A stretch of DNA of 64,000 nt from Undaria pinnatifida (GCA_012845835.1 JABAKD010000030.1:14541076-14605075); one strand, 5' to 3'; counted from the first letter of the stretch, positions 32,880-44,494 are shown. Translations and numbers: made by a program. Notes: generated from the letters alone by a model not told the origin.

Positions 32880-33205
32880 ATTCGGTCAGGAGTTGTATTC
32901 GTCTCGGCCTCAATATGGGATTATCGGAACTGGAATTTCTCGGTCGATCGCTCCGTTCAAGCGCCGTCTTCGGGGGCGGCTCCAACGCCTCTCGCCCTGC
33001 CTTATCCGTTCTACACCTCGACGTGAACGCGGATGGATGCTGAGCGAGACAAGCGAGAAGTGCGCAAAAAAATGTATTTTGAACGATACTCTCGAGTTAT
33101 TCTCCGGATCTTGATGTACATGGAGAGGTTGGTAATACGTATAAAACTTGGCAAGACATTAGTTGTTAGTTCCAAATTGGCGTCATATTTTGTCCCAAAA
33201 CGAAT
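32880..33205 (+). repeat. repeat D (composite copy 1, first)
   Basis: TCGTCTCGGCCTCAATATGG, CTGGAATTTCTCGG, CGGGGGCGGCTCCAACGCC, CTTATCC, TCGACGTGAACGCGGATGG, GAGCGAGACAAGCGAGAAG, then AATTGGCGTCATATTTTGTCC. The C/G dyad in the middle can form a stem. Confidence 0.9.
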
Positions 33206-33234
33206 ACTCCGGAGTAATTAACTTACTGTAGATA

Positions 33235-33965
33235 TATCCCCATGGTTATGCGGTAGGTATTATAGTAGTAGTGCATTTAATTATGGAATATTGGTAGGTA
33301 CTTACTTACATGGATATAAACGCGGCAAGCGCACGCATGACTAACACGAGGAGGTAGTGCCACGATTACTGCCCAGAAGAAGCAAAAAGTCACAAGTCAC
33401 ACAGCAGCAACTTACGAGTGGCTGCGGCCCCGGCCTCGAGCATGGCAGTTCGGGCACATCGACATAATTTATACTCAAGCAAGTAATATTGGTATGAGTA
33501 AGAGCACACACACACTGACTGATGCTCCATCGCACACACGCTTTTTGTCTGACTTATAGCATGGATAGGGAGGGTGTACCAAAAAACGGGGAATAACTTT
33601 TCGACATAAAAACAAGGGGGAAAATAGTTCTTGTCCATGTTGTTAAGCGGCGCCACGCGAAGCTTCAAGGTCGTAGTTGTAGCAGTAGACGGTATCCACG
33701 CACGAAACCAGTGGCATGCATTCGTCCCGGTATCGCCTCGGCGGGTGGTTATTTTCCCATAAAAGACTATGGAAAAGTATAGGCGGGGTGGAAGGGGTGA
33801 TTTGTTGTTGCTGAGGTGCCCACGCCTCTCCGTTCGTTGTTGTTTTGGTCGTTTGCCACGGCCAACTGGAAACAAAAGCGGTCGTGTTGGTATGTGACTG
33901 ACAAATAACTGTTTTGCTTCCTACTTGACGTGCTCCTCGCTGCTGAATGCTGATTGATCATCTCT
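33235..33965 (+). repeat. blocks J and K (composite copy 1)
   Basis: J has CCCCATGGTTATGCGGTAGG, ACGAGGAGGTAGTG and GTGGCTGCGGCCCCGG. K has GGGAGGGTGTACCAAAAAAC, GGTATCCACGCACGAAACCA and GCGGTCGTGTTGG, ending near TTGCTGATTGATCATC. Counterparts lie at 41330-42025. A 161-codon minus-strand frame covers part of it but is not kept in copy 2, so I do not call it a gene. Confidence 0.8.
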
Positions 33966-33979
33966 AGTGAGTTATATAG

Positions 33980-34335
33980 AGCCGGTCGCCCCGATGTGGT
34001 CTATCTATTGGTTACCTTCGTAGTATACTACTAGCATTGGTCCTTGAATTCATATTACCACCGTTGTGAGATTTCTGACTCTATTTGCAGAACTGCAAAA
34101 ATAGGGTCAACTTACCGGTGCTGAGAACGCCTAGCAGCGCGGGTAGGTACAATTCGACGCGAATCGACGAGGAGGGAAGAAAATGCTGAATTCTTCTCGC
34201 GAAAAAAATTAAGGCATGTACCGTACGTAGTGGAGAGGGGGCAGGAGGACCCGCTACGTGACCCCTGATCTGAGGTATACCTCTAGCGGGAGGGCGAGAG
34301 TAGCTAGTGCAAGTATGGGATGGGGAAAAACAGAT
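33980..34335 (+). mobile_element. SINE-B copy 1
   Basis: The tRNA-like head AGCCGGTCGCCCCG is followed by a decayed box A (GTGGTCTATCTATTGGTTA) and a decayed box B region. The body has AGAACGCCTAGCAGCG, GTAGGTACAATTCGACGCG, GGGAAGAAAATGCTGAATTC, CGTAGTGGAGAGGGGGCAGG and GTGACCCCTGATCTGAG. It is the most diverged of the four forward copies. Confidence 0.8.
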
Positions 34336-34689
34336 ACAAAATAGAGAACACAACTTTTCAGACAAGCTACACAACAACGAGTATTACTACAGCAGTACAG
34401 TGGGAGTTTTCCGATTCAAAACCACCCTGTGACAAGTCGGAGCAGGCGCTCATTGATCTTATCTGAGTTGTGGGCAATATATAGCTGGGTTGTATGCCGG
34501 GACATGGCTATTTAACCGTTCTTGTTGTGTCCCGAATTGCTTTATCTTTGACGCTCTGGGTACCAACTGTGTAGATTCATCCTGATGGGATCGAGCGTGT
34601 TGTACGAATTGCGGTCGCATGGCGAATTTTAGCCCGACTCGAGTAGTATGCAAGAAAACCCACGAAAATATTAGTGAGCCTAGGTTTTA
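34336..34689. other. unassigned spacer in composite copy 1
   Basis: No gene seen. The corresponding interval in copy 2 (42396-42600) differs in length and is only weakly similar. Confidence 0.4.
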
Positions 34690-36575
34690 CCCAATCAATA
34701 AGCGAATGAAAACGGGATTTTCAGCAAATATTTTCGGTGTTGAATAAGCGACAAACACGTGATTAGTATTCCATGATTATTCGACCATTACGCGAGTCAA
34801 ATACGCAGTGTTTCGGCCTCATTCCGGGCTTTTTCCGCGGGTATTTTGCTCAAGTTGTGCCAGTCTTTTAGTTCCATTTGTTTTGTCCTTTTGATTTGAA
34901 CACTTCATTTTGGTTTGAAATTTTACTCATAACCGGGGCGGGCTAAATCCTGGATACAAATCACTCTACAATTCGTCCATTTATATTGCGTTTGGTGCTG
35001 CTGTTGTTTGTTGCCGTTCAATAACAAGTGTTTCTCTCATCCTCATTTTGAGCGTGCTTGCTCGGCACGCCAACCTCATGTAGGCTTAAAATCGCTTTTT
35101 TGTGCGACCTATAAAGCTGGCCGAAGTTTGTTCGCATTGCAAATGTTTGCCGTATTGAATATTCGGAAGTATGCGAGAGAACCATGGGCGGTCGGACAAG
35201 AAAAAAATATATATGCCAAAATAGGATCGGGGTCGACACGCCGTGCGGGAAGGTATCGATCCAGGAGATTATCGCTATAGTTCCCGCGTTGTTGGAGCTG
35301 TAAATATTCGGAGGATGTCTGAACCGGGGATGAGGCTCTTTCTCCCCCGTGTGCGACGGAACTGCCCCCCATTGGTTGGTGAGCCTTAATCATCCTCCTA
35401 GGGTGGGACGGCGCCGTGGAGCTCGCACCAAGCAGCGATTTTATAGCAAAGGGAGTTGGGGTTTCCACACCGTGAGGGGCGGTGACGACCCGAGAGAACT
35501 CGGTTTTATTCCCCGGTTTGTCTATTCCCCGGTTTGTCTATTCCCCGGTTTGTCTAACTTCTAGAGATTTAGAATGACCTCTGGACCGAGGATGGGAACC
35601 TATCGTCCCCGGGTGAACCTGGCTCTATAATATACGACCCCCAGTCAAGTAGAGATCGGCCGGTAGGTGGGGTTGGGGATTATTTCCACACTGTGTCGAA
35701 AGGTATCAATCCTGGTGATATCCGTGTTCGTTCCCGGGTTGTCGGAGTTGTATATGTATATGTGGATGGATTATGATCCTGGGAGGGAACCCTATCGTCC
35801 CTAGATGACGGTTGTTTTATGTGTGATCCCCGGCCAATGAATGACCAGTGATCAGACAAAAAGGCCATACCAGGTAATACATGTTTTTTTACTAATTTCT
35901 TCTCTAAAACTCGAGCCTGAAATTCTTAACTGCCAAAATTTCAGTGCAGTGGTATCGCGCATTACTAATATTCTATCTACCAGATTGCAACAAGTAGCAG
36001 CATTATAATAGCATTCGAGGAATTGAACGAGGAAGGCAGCGACACCGTGTTTCACGCCTAGAATACCGTCAGCAAGTCTCTCCACGATCAGACTATACGC
36101 ACACAGACAGTCGGTCTGCGAGCCTCGGGTCTAGATACTATCATGCATGGTGTAGCAGAAGCTGGCTCAGTGCGCGCTTCTCAGTGGCTACGTAGAGAAC
36201 ATTCAGCATACACGGCCACCCCCTTGCTGGCCCTGGATGCTTGGCTGAGTCAAATCGTCAAGAAATGCACTCAAAACGTCTCTTCGTCGCCAGACTAAAG
36301 GGTCAGTCTGCGTGGGCTCGGATTTATCTGATCGGAATATGATGAAGCTTGGAATCGGATTCACGCAAGAAACGGCAGAAGTACGTAGTCCACTGTTTCG
36401 CTAGATCGATCTCTTGGCATTACTTTACATTTTTCACGGCTAGCCTATGTGTTTTGTGGTGACGGTTTTTACTCTATCGAATATTGAATCGAACAAGTCG
36501 AAGTGCTGCCTTGCTCTACCCGGAGCATGGGTACCGGCGAATGCCGGCACCCATGCGGAGTCCTTGTTATATATG
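34690..36575 (+). repeat. repeat E copy 2
   Basis: Starts AATAAGCGAATGAAAACGGG and follows the same landmark order as copy 1, with only one 344-bp unit. TCTATTCCCCGGTTTG is triplicated at 35520-35551. It ends in the hairpin CATGGGTACCGGC / GCCGGCACCCATG at 36526-36538 and 36543-36555 (loop GAAT, one mismatch). Confidence 0.85.
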
Positions 36576-36599
36576 TATATCGTATATATAATGTTTCGT

Positions 36600-36870
36600 T
36601 TTTTTGAAGGGACAGGGATTTGGTCAGGAGTTGCTTTCGTCTCGGTCTCAATATGGGTTTCTCGAAACTGGAATTTCTCGGTAAAATCCATTCGTTCGAT
36701 CGCCGTCTTCGGGGGGCGGCTCCAACGCCCCTCGCTCTGCCTTATCCGTTCCGCACCTCGACGTCAACGCGGGTGGGGGCTGAGCTAGACGAGCGAGAAG
36801 TGCGTTTTTTTTTGTATTTTGGGCGGTATACGCCCGAGCTATTCATGGATCTTGGCATATGGAGAGCTTG
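36600..36870 (+). repeat. repeat D (composite copy 1, second)
   Basis: GGGACAGGGATTTGGTCAGG, CGTCTCGGTCTCAATATGGG, GGGGGGCGGCTCCAACGCCC and CTTATCCGTTCCGCACCTCG, then TTTTGGGCGGTATACGCCCG. It directly follows the TATATA stretch after the E hairpin. Confidence 0.9.
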
Positions 36871-36884
36871 AACGAATAAATCAA

Positions 36885-37555
36885 GGGACAACATTTCCAC
36901 ATTGGCATCTAAATTTCTTCCCGGCGACGCTTTTTTCACGGCCGCCTCGAAGCGCTTGCCCTATCGTAGCTACTACTGCTGTGTGTCATTGTCTTTTGGT
37001 TCAGTGGGTATAGTGCTATATAACCAACAAAGGATGTGTCGTGATTTAGATTCTCATCGAGATCATAGTTGGTATTCAGGAGCGTGCGCGCTGGAGACGT
37101 TATGGATAGTTATGATAATGTTTTCCTGAGTACTACTGTAGTACGTGGGGAGAGGATAGCCCCCGAGATCCCTGTCACGAAGTCGATGATAATTGAATAA
37201 CGAACTCGAAAACATTTGGCTGGCTTTTTAGAATAACCCATTGAGTTACTGAGTCACGTGACAAACGGTGGGTAGTGCTATGTGTCGTGAGTTCGATTCT
37301 CACCGACTTCGTATTTGTCTTTTTTTCGAGCGTGCGCGCTAGAGGCATTACGAATGGTTGTTTTGGCAGTTTGCTCCTAAGTATGTAGTCAGTGGCGAGG
37401 GGAGAGCCCCGGAGATGCCCGTTAAAAAGTCGGTGATAATCAGTTTACGAACTGGACAACTTATATAGCACTACCACTGAGCTACTGAGTCAAGTGATTA
37501 AGTAGCTCAGCGGGTAGGCTATAGGATTTGCCCGTCAAATTACTTTGTTCGAGGG
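36885..37555 (+). repeat. repeat C, with tRNA-like segments
   Basis: Contains three tRNA-like pieces. One is GGTTCAGTGGGTATAGTGC followed by GATTTAGATTCTCATCGAG (37007-37067). The second is GTGGGTAGTGCTATGTGTCG then GAGTTCGATTCTCACC (37269-37309, a good box B). The third is an inverted/direct pair, GCACTACCACTGAGCTA and TAGCTCAGCGGGTAG (37468-37522). It is likely a composite of tRNA-derived SINEs. The counterpart is 44790-45640. Confidence 0.75.
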
Positions 37556-37689
37556 GCCCCGTCCAACGCCCCTCGTCCTTCTTGATCCGTCCCCTACGTG
37601 GTCGCGAACGCGTACTACGGGGGGTAAGAGACACATCCGAGAATCGGCGACGATTTTGGATTTTGGATTCCTGGCCAGATGTTTTTCCG

Positions 37690-37830
37690 AGGACGGGTCA
37701 ACGCGTGGCGTGCTAATCGACGACACAACAGTAATCTATAATAATAGGGATCATCTTGACAACATGTCGTGTGCGCCAGCAATCGATGATACAGCAGCAC
37801 ATAATCTGTAATAATGGTCGACGATAAATA
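37690..37830 (+). repeat. repeat I unit (composite copy 1)
   Basis: ATAGGGATCATCTTGACAAC and GTCGTGTGCGCCAGCAATCG match the tandem units at 26385-26690 and the single unit at 45828. It is one unit only. Confidence 0.75.
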
Positions 37831-38004
37831 CCTGGTACGCTATTTTCAAATTCCGAGGTTCAAGACCAGCAGTAACTAATGTTTACCGACACCACAGGCA
37901 ACACCTCTCTGGGTAGCGCGGCGTCAGCCATCGTAATATCATACAATTTTGGGGGAATGTAATCTCTAAGAAATATCCTACTTTGATTTATTCTATTGTC
38001 AGCC

Positions 38005-38345
38005 GGTCGCCCTGGTGGTTTAGTGGTTACACTTAAATAATACTAGCGTTCTTGTCCTTGAGTTCGATCCCCACCGTGATGAGATTTGACTTTCTTTGGA
38101 AGAATGCGAAAACAAAAAAAGGATCAACTACTGAGAGCACCTAGCAACGTGGGTAGGTACAATTCGACCCGAATCAACGAGGGAAGAAAATGCTGACTTC
38201 TTCTCGCTATGCAAATGAAGGCAGGCGCCGTAGTGGGGCGGGGCGAGGAGGGCCCGCTATGTGACCCCGGATCTGAGCTACTACTGGGAGGGAGTCCGAG
38301 AGCAGTACCAAGATAAAAAATGGGATGAATAATAAGAAAAAAGGT
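38005..38345 (+). mobile_element. SINE-B copy 2
   Basis: tRNA-derived head with box A TGGTTTAGTGGTTA at 38016-38029 and box B GAGTTCGATCC at 38060-38070, a normal tRNA spacing. The body shows GAGCACCTAGCAACGTGGG, GGTACAATTCGACCCG, GGGAAGAAAATGCTGAC, CGCTATGTGACCCCGGATC and TACTACTGGGAGGGAG, ending with GGGATGAATAA. The length of about 340 is usual for a SINE. Confidence 0.9.
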
Positions 38346-39290
38346 GCAAAGGTTTATGACTACCACACGCAGCATCCCTACCTTTTTCCGGTATTTTTTC
38401 ATTTTATTTGTCTCTTCTTCTCTACGCAATGATTATTTACAGATTACTTATTTTTGGTGCAGTCGTACATCCTGGACGAAGATTTACGATAGAGCGTCTG
38501 CGCTTTTTTTCTCAAGTTTGAATTCCGTCGGAAAGATAGTCGTAACTGAAAACCTTCCGCTATGCGCATATAGTCTGAAATGAAAAACACTAAACATTGT
38601 TAGTCTATTATTAATAGTGGAAAATACCCACGGCACTGTCAGCAGTCGTCATGATAGAGACACGCCGCATTTATTTCCCGAGGAGACGCGTCCGAATTTA
38701 GAATAACGTGAAAGCACGCGCGAAGAAAAGACAGCAGATACACATATCCCGCCTTCCCGAGAAAACAACAGAGAAGCACTACGACAACCTCCCGCACCAT
38801 AAAAGCCACCCCCGAGTCGTTCTACGGTAGCCCCCCCCCGACTTGTCTTCAGCGAAATCGCCGGTTTCAAAACCAGCTCCCGGTCGGATTTCCTGAAATG
38901 CGGTGTCCCTCGACACCCCGACGTCGTCGATCGACAGGCCTTGGCACATAAGAAAATATATGGATACTTTGTTTTCAATTGTATCCTTCGTTGTGTCGAG
39001 CAGCCATGAAACGTTCGTTAAAGAAAATCGCTGGTTTTGGGGGGGGGCTATCGTAGAATCAGTCCCCGCATCTATATTTCAACGACACCGCAACGAGAAG
39101 ATCGCTCTCCTCTTCTTCGTTTTCCTCCTCGTCCGCGACCACGCAGAGCAATGCGACAGCCCTCAGGCAAAGCTCTTCTTCTAAACCTCGCCGGCTGACA
39201 TGGTTCCATGTCGGCGCTTGATGCAAACGGACTTTGCATCCTATCGTTTTCGAACCTCCCTTGCCATTGGGAGCGCAGTGCAGTTTCAGC
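38346..39290 (+). repeat. block L (composite copy 1), split by a MITE
   Basis: Landmarks AGCATCCCTACC, TCTTCTCTACGCAA, GATAGAGACACGCCGCATT, GTGAAAGCACGCGCGAAG, GACCACGCAGAGCAATGCG and GCAAACGGACTTTGCATCC match 46415-47140. A minus-strand frame at 39059-39403 and its partner at 46787-47125 share the run ELCL(R/K)AVALLCVV followed by an acidic EEENEEEE stretch. Both strands are open, so this is weak evidence for coding. Confidence 0.8.
38815..39063 (-). mobile_element. C-run MITE with target duplication
   Basis: The 249-base element has inverted ends AGTCGTTCTACGGTAGCCCC and GGGGCTATCGTAGAATCAGT, each next to a run of 8-9 C or G. The interior is the reverse complement of the copy at 25014. CCCCG lies directly outside both ends (38810-38814 and 39064-39068). 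The matching place in block L of composite copy 2 reads GCCACCCCCGCATCTACC with a single CCCCG, an empty site. It encodes no transposase. Confidence 0.85.
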
Positions 39291-40650
39291 TCCACAGCAA
39301 CCCCGAGGCTCGAACGTGAACAAGGCGTCGTGGCGGCGTATGTTAGGAGCGTGGCGGCGATGATCTGTACACGCTCTGCAGATGTTGCACCCGAGCGTAT
39401 CACCAGCTAGAAGAGGCAACGTAGTCTCCAACAGTTAACAGGCAAAACGTCTGGTGTACGCCATGCTCTCAGGGTAAACTTGGCCAATCCGAAGCGTCCC
39501 AATTTTTTTTCGGCTAATAGGAAACAGCTAGCTGTCGAATCTCATATCGACCACATTTGGCTCTACCAAATTTGCTTCCCAAATATGACTAACTTATCCA
39601 TATTTGGGCAAATTTGATTTGGGTTTGTGATTAGCCGTCGGTAACGGGAGATTAGATAATTTGCTGATTTGGTAGTATAAAATGTTTTGTGCAGACAATC
39701 TACTATTAAAAAAATAACGTTCAACGCGTGAGCGATGGCGAGCTTTGGGTGATCATCTTTTCCCCTGCAAGTTGTCTACATGCCCTTGAGCTGCTGTTTG
39801 GGGGGTTAGTTGTTTGGAACGGGAGGTTTTTAGGGACTAGTGCTTCTTTGTGGAATTGAACCGGGAGGACCTATCGTATTACGCGCCGAGTCGGGAGGCT
39901 GTACGTGACAATGCCACAATTTGATGCTGGTCTGCGGATAATATTTAAAAGTTCTTCTAAACACGTCAGCTGTGAGTTCCATACTTCGTTTGCCTTGTGT
40001 GAGGCAGTATTGATGTCTGAAACGCCTATTCAAGTAATCTCTGTGACCACTCAGGTCGCGATTTCGCACAAGAGTTCGCCGACATAGACTAGCTCTGAGG
40101 GACTGCCAAGCCGCGAGGGGGAGGGCGGAAGAGCGGGAGGACTGCGGCCAATGGCCTGGGATGGGAATGTTGATGAGGATCAGGGTAGACTAGTATCTGA
40201 AACGAACAGATGTAGGGAAATGAAGCAGTAGAAAAATGAGAAGATGTTGGGAAAGGAAATCGGGAAACGGTTGGCAGAAAGTCATGGCTACCACTGTTTT
40301 TTGGAAGGATACTCGATTTGTACATCGGAACGGCATCAATCTACGCTATATTGTCCGAGGGCCAAAAAGATCAAACTAATATCTGCATTATATCCTTCTT
40401 TTTCCGTTCTCTTTCGTATATTTCACTAGCGGTTGTGGTATATACGTAGATCGTCTTTTTCCCTCCACGTTGTCTACATGTTATTGAGCTGGTATCGCCT
40501 CATTTTTCCCTTTAGTGCTTCTCTGTAAGTAAGTTCTTCGTATTTTGTGGAAGTATACCCGGAGGGGTTTTTCAAGGCACCATCAACGGCGCCTTCCTTT
40601 TTCCCTTCGTGAATAAAATGATTTCAACGATTCCGTGCTATCATAATGGC
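39291..40650. other. 1.37-kb segment present only in composite copy 1
   Basis: Copy 2 passes from GCAGTGCAGTTT directly to TTGGTGCCAAGTCCTC, so this segment was inserted in copy 1 or deleted from copy 2. It holds an imperfect inverted repeat (CAAATTTGCTTCCCAAATATG, 39567-39587, against CATATTTGGGCAAATTTG, 39599-39616). A loosely repeated GTTGTCTACATG...TTGAGCTG segment lies at 39771 and 40469. No gene is recognised. Confidence 0.6.
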
Positions 40651-40654
40651 TTTT

Positions 40655-40980
40655 TCATTGATGCCAAGTCCTCTTTCGTTTCGCCTAGAAGCGAAGCAGG
40701 TTTTCTCAATAATCTTTTCGGTATTTCTGTTTGTTTGATACACGCGAACTTGTACTTGACGGCGCATTTAACAAGAGTGTGTTTCGACTATGCTTTCTTT
40801 GTTGTGTAACAGTGTATGACGTTTTTCTTCCGCCGAACTATGACCTTCAGAATCTCATGTCCGTATTTAACTCTTGGCATTACTTTGAACTTCAATGTCG
40901 AATCGGACAGCTATAACTTATTTCGTCAAAGTGCTACCCTGACCCATCTCGGCGCCCATGCGGAGCCTATATATAAAAAG
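40655..40980 (+). repeat. tail block (composite copy 1)
   Basis: GATGCCAAGTCCTCTTTCG, TTTCGACTATGCTTTC, GAATCTCATGTCCGTATT, CTCTTGGCATTACTTTGAAC and GAATCGGACAGCTATAAC match 47145-47475. The terminal hairpin is lost except for the right arm GGCGCCCATGCGGAGCC, and repeat D follows directly. Confidence 0.8.
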
Positions 40981-40989
40981 ATTCGTGTT

Positions 40990-41310
40990 TTTGAGAGGAC
41001 AGGGGATTTGGCCAAGAGTTATATCGTCTCGACCTCAGTATGGGATTCTGGAAACTGGAATTTCTCGGTCAAATCGATTCGTTCGAGCGCCGTCTTTGGG
41101 GGGCGGCTCCAACGCCCCTTACCCTGCCTTATCCGTTCCGCACCTTGACGTGAACTCTGATGGGTGCTGAGCGAGACAAGCGAAAAGTGCGCAAAGTTTG
41201 TGTTTTGAACGGCACTCTCCAGTTTTTCTTCGGATTTTGATGCATGGTGAGGCTAATAAAGTAAAAAATGGTAAGACATTTCCAAATTGGCGTCATATTT
41301 TGTCCCAAAA
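40990..41310 (+). repeat. repeat D (composite copy 2, first)
   Basis: GAGGACAGGGGATTTGGCC, CGTCTCGACCTCAGTATGGG, GGGGGGCGGCTCCAACGCCC, CTTATCCGTTCCGCACCTTG, then AATTGGCGTCATATTTTGTCC. Confidence 0.9.
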
Positions 41311-41329
41311 CAAAGAACATTTACTGTAA

Positions 41330-42025
41330 GAAAATCTCCATGGCACCGCAGTAGGTGTCATAGTAGTGCATTTATTCAGTGAAACCCGGTAAGTGCGTAC
41401 GTACATGGATAGACTTGGCAAGTACACACGTGACTAAAACGAGGAGGTAGTGATTGCGATTACTGCGTCAGAAAAATCCACACTGCAGCACTACGAGTGG
41501 CTGCGTCCCCGGCCTCGAGGGTGGTATTATACGAGTTCGGGCACATCGGTATTATGTGCACTCGTGTAAGTAGTATAGGTACGAGTGAGAGCACACACAC
41601 TGATGCTCTATTACACACACGCTTTTCGCCTGACTTATGGCATGCATGGGGAGGGTGTACGAAAAAAACATGTAACGGCGTTTCGACATAAAAAACAGGG
41701 GGGTAAATCGTTTCTGTTGTTAAGCTGCGCCACGCGAACTTTATTGTAGTAGACGGTATCCATGGAAGAAACCAGTGACATGCATTCGTCCCGGTATCGC
41801 AGCGGCGGGTGGTTCTTTTCCTCTAGAAGACTCTTTGGAGAAGTATAGGCGGTGTGGAAGGCGTGCTTTTTTGTTGCTGTGGTGCCTGTTTCCGTTTTTG
41901 TTTTGGGCGTTGCCGATCAAGTGCAAGCGGTCGTGTTGGTACGTAACTGACAAATAATTTTATGTTGCTTCCTACTTGATGCGCTCCTTGCTGCTGATTG
42001 CTGATTGGTCGTCTTCTCTTCTTGT
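41330..42025 (+). repeat. blocks J and K (composite copy 2)
   Basis: CTCCATGGCACCGCAGTAGG, ACGAGGAGGTAGTGATTGCG, GTGGCTGCGTCCCCGG, GGGAGGGTGTACG, GCGGTCGTGTTGG and TTGCTGATTGGTCGTC. Closest to 5430-5735 in the J part. Confidence 0.85.
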
Positions 42026-42039
42026 GAGTTATTATATAG

Positions 42040-42395
42040 AGGCGGTCGCTCGGATGGTCTAGTGGTTACCCTCGAATACTACTATTTAAATAGCGTTGGT
42101 CCTTGGGTTCGATTCCCATCGTTGTGAGATTTGACGTTATTTGCATAAATGCCAAAAAGGATCAACTAACTGCTGAGAACGCCTAGCTGCTTAGGTATAG
42201 GTACGCAATTCGACGCGACGCAACGAGGGAAGAAAGTGCTGAATTCTTATCTCGATAAAAATCAAATCATGTACCGTAGTGGGGAGGGGGGAGGAGCGCC
42301 CGCTATGTGACCCCGGATCTGAGTTATACTACTGGGAAGAAGGGCGAGAGTAGTACGAGGATGATAAGTGGGATGGAAAAAAATGAAAATATAAA
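42040..42395 (+). mobile_element. SINE-B copy 3
   Basis: Head with box A TGGTCTAGTGGTTA (42055-42068) and a canonical box B GGTTCGATTCC (42106-42116). The body landmarks AGAACGCCTAGC, GGTACGCAATTCGACGCG, GGGAAGAAAGTGCTGAATTC, CGCTATGTGACCCCGGATC and TACTGGGAAGAAGGGCGAG follow. The intact promoter boxes make it the most plausibly transcribable copy (inference). Confidence 0.9.
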
Positions 42396-42599
42396 GTGAA
42401 GTGGCTTTATTACTGCTGCTGCACTGCTATAATACGATACCCAAGCAAGTTTCACCGATCTCGGACTCGATCTGGACTGAATTATGCAATTGATCCTTGT
42501 ACACCTTCTCTAATCACAAGCCAGTATGAATGAGTTGATAGCCATAAAATTGCTGAACTTCTCAGTGAGTGATGGTTTCCTCTGTCCACGAACCCCAGC

Positions 42600-44460
42600 C
42601 GAGCAGATCAATCGAATACCCGGAGGTTGGGTTACCCTGTGCGGGCCGGTATTGAGGCAGAGGTCAAATGAAACGTCCGCGTACCGGGGTTAGGGTATAT
42701 GAATAAAATTTCGGCAGTGCGAATTGCCCCATTTTTTCTAGTTGTAAATACCTCAAAGGATATCTGAACCGGGGGTTGGACCCTGCTCTTTGGTGCTGAC
42801 GTTGTATATTGACCTCAGCTAGCTAGGGATTCCACTCCGTAAGGTGTGGTGTCAATCCGAGAGAAATCGGTTTTCGTCCCCGATTCGTTGAAGTTGATGG
42901 GGTATGGAAGTATGTTTGCAACGGGGATGGAGCCCTATCCTCATCGGGTGCGTCGGAACGCCCCCCCCCCGTTGGCTGGTCTATATAATCCCCGGGTGGC
43001 TGTGGCTCTACGAATTGCAGAGCCAATCAACGATAAGCCAACGTGAATAAATGGTTTCCACATCATGCGGGGCTGTGTCGACCCGCCGCAGAAATCGGTT
43101 ATCGTCCTCCGTTTGTCAGGATTTTTGAAACGGGCATAGGACTTTATCCTCCCATGGTGGCGCTGCTTTTATGTAAGGCAATATGGTTGGGGTTCCACGC
43201 CGAGCGGGGCGGTGTCAACACGGGAGGTCATCGTTATTTTTTCCGCATTTTTGGAGCTGTAGAGATTCGGGGGATTTATGACACGGGGATGGGATCCTAT
43301 CTTCCCCGTGTGCGACGGAAATGCCCCCATTGATGGGCCTCTATCCGCCTAGAACAGCGCTGTGGAGCTCGAACCAATCAGCGATTAGCCAACGGGATTG
43401 GGGTTTCTCACCGTGCGGGGAGGTGTGGATCCGAGAAAGCTCGGTTTTCTTCCCCGGTTGGTCAAAGTTTTTAGAGATATGAAACGACTTATGGACCGAG
43501 GATGGGACCCTATCCTCCCCAGGTGGAGTTGGTTCAACATGCGATTCCCAGCCAATCAGAGATCAGCCAGTCGGTGGCGTTGGGATTTCCACACCGTGCG
43601 GGGAGGTATCAACCGAATGATATCCGTGTTCGTCCCCGGGTTGTCGGAGTTGTAGATGTGTGTGGATGGATTCCGATCCCGAGATGTGACCCTATCGTGT
43701 CCGCATGACGCTTACTTTGTGTATGAACCCCGGCGAATTAGCGATCAGACAAAAATGACATGCTTTCATTTTCGTCTAAAAAACTCGAGCCTGAAATTGT
43801 CAACTGTCAAAATCGTAAGCGCTGAAGTCGCGTACTGCATCTTCTACAAGAAATGAGCGATCTACAGCTAGCAACAAGCAGCATCATGCAATAACATTCG
43901 AGGAGTTGAACGACGAAGGCAGCGATACCCCAGCGTGTTTCGCGCCTGGAACACCGTCAGCACGTCTCTCCACGATCAGGCGACACACAGACAGTCGATC
44001 TGGGAGGCTCGTACCGAGATTTTGCTATAATATCATGCATAATATATTTCAGAAACTGGCTCAGTGCGCGCGTCTCAGTGGCTACAACGAGAACACGCAG
44101 CAGACATGGTCAGTCACCTTGCTGGCCCCGGATGCTGGATTGGGTAAAAATATCATAAGAAACGCACTCAACACGTTTCGTCGGCAAACTAAACGATCAG
44201 TCGGCGTGTGCTCGGATTTATCCGATCGAAATCTGATGAAGCTCGGAATCGGATTCACTTAAAAAACGGTAGCAAGTATTCCATTGTTAGTCTATATCGA
44301 ACTCTTGGTATTACCTTACATGCTGTACACGTAGACTATGTTTGCGTGTGTGGTAATTCTTTTTCCTCTATCAAATATTGAATCGACCAATTCGAAGTGC
44401 TGCCTTGCCCTACCCGAAGCATGAATGCCGGCGAATGCCGGCACCCATGCGGGGCCCTTG
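42600..44460 (+). repeat. repeat E copy 3
   Basis: Several GGGGATGG...CCTATC units at 42770-43690 with CCAATCA/GCCAA words between them, then the shared 3' part: TCTCTCCACGATCAGG, CTGGCTCAGTGCGCGCG, CGGATTTATCCGATCGAAAT and GAAGCTCGGAATCGGATTC. The end hairpin at 44420-44449 has arms CATGAATGCCGGC and GCCGGCACCCATG with two mismatches near the base. Confidence 0.85.
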
Positions 44461-44494
44461 TATATATATATATATATACCATGATTCGTGTTTT

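Larger units (their letters stand above)
32880..40980 (+). repeat. composite segmental repeat, copy 1
   Basis: An ordered set of blocks, D, J/K, SINE-B, E, D, C, I, SINE-B, L, tail, is repeated in the same order and orientation at 40985-47480. Copy 1 is longer because of a 249-bp MITE in L and about 1.37 kb of extra sequence at 39290-40650. The order is too complex to arise from independent insertions, so this is a segmental tandem duplication of already nested repeats, or a large non-autonomous element (inference). D-J at 5074 and the inverted set at 48490-51112 are further partial copies. Confidence 0.85.

Noticed and set aside
33390-33875. 161-codon minus-strand gene in block J/K
   Set aside because: The frame is not preserved in the paralogous block at 41330-42025.
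39740-40560. LTR pair of a small element from the repeated GTTGTCTACATG segment
   Set aside because: Similarity is short and patchy, with no TG/CA ends, no target duplication and no coding content between.
42040-42130. A functional tRNA gene
   Set aside because: Box A and box B are good, but the acceptor and anticodon arms do not fold properly, and the segment is the head of a repeated 350-bp SINE.
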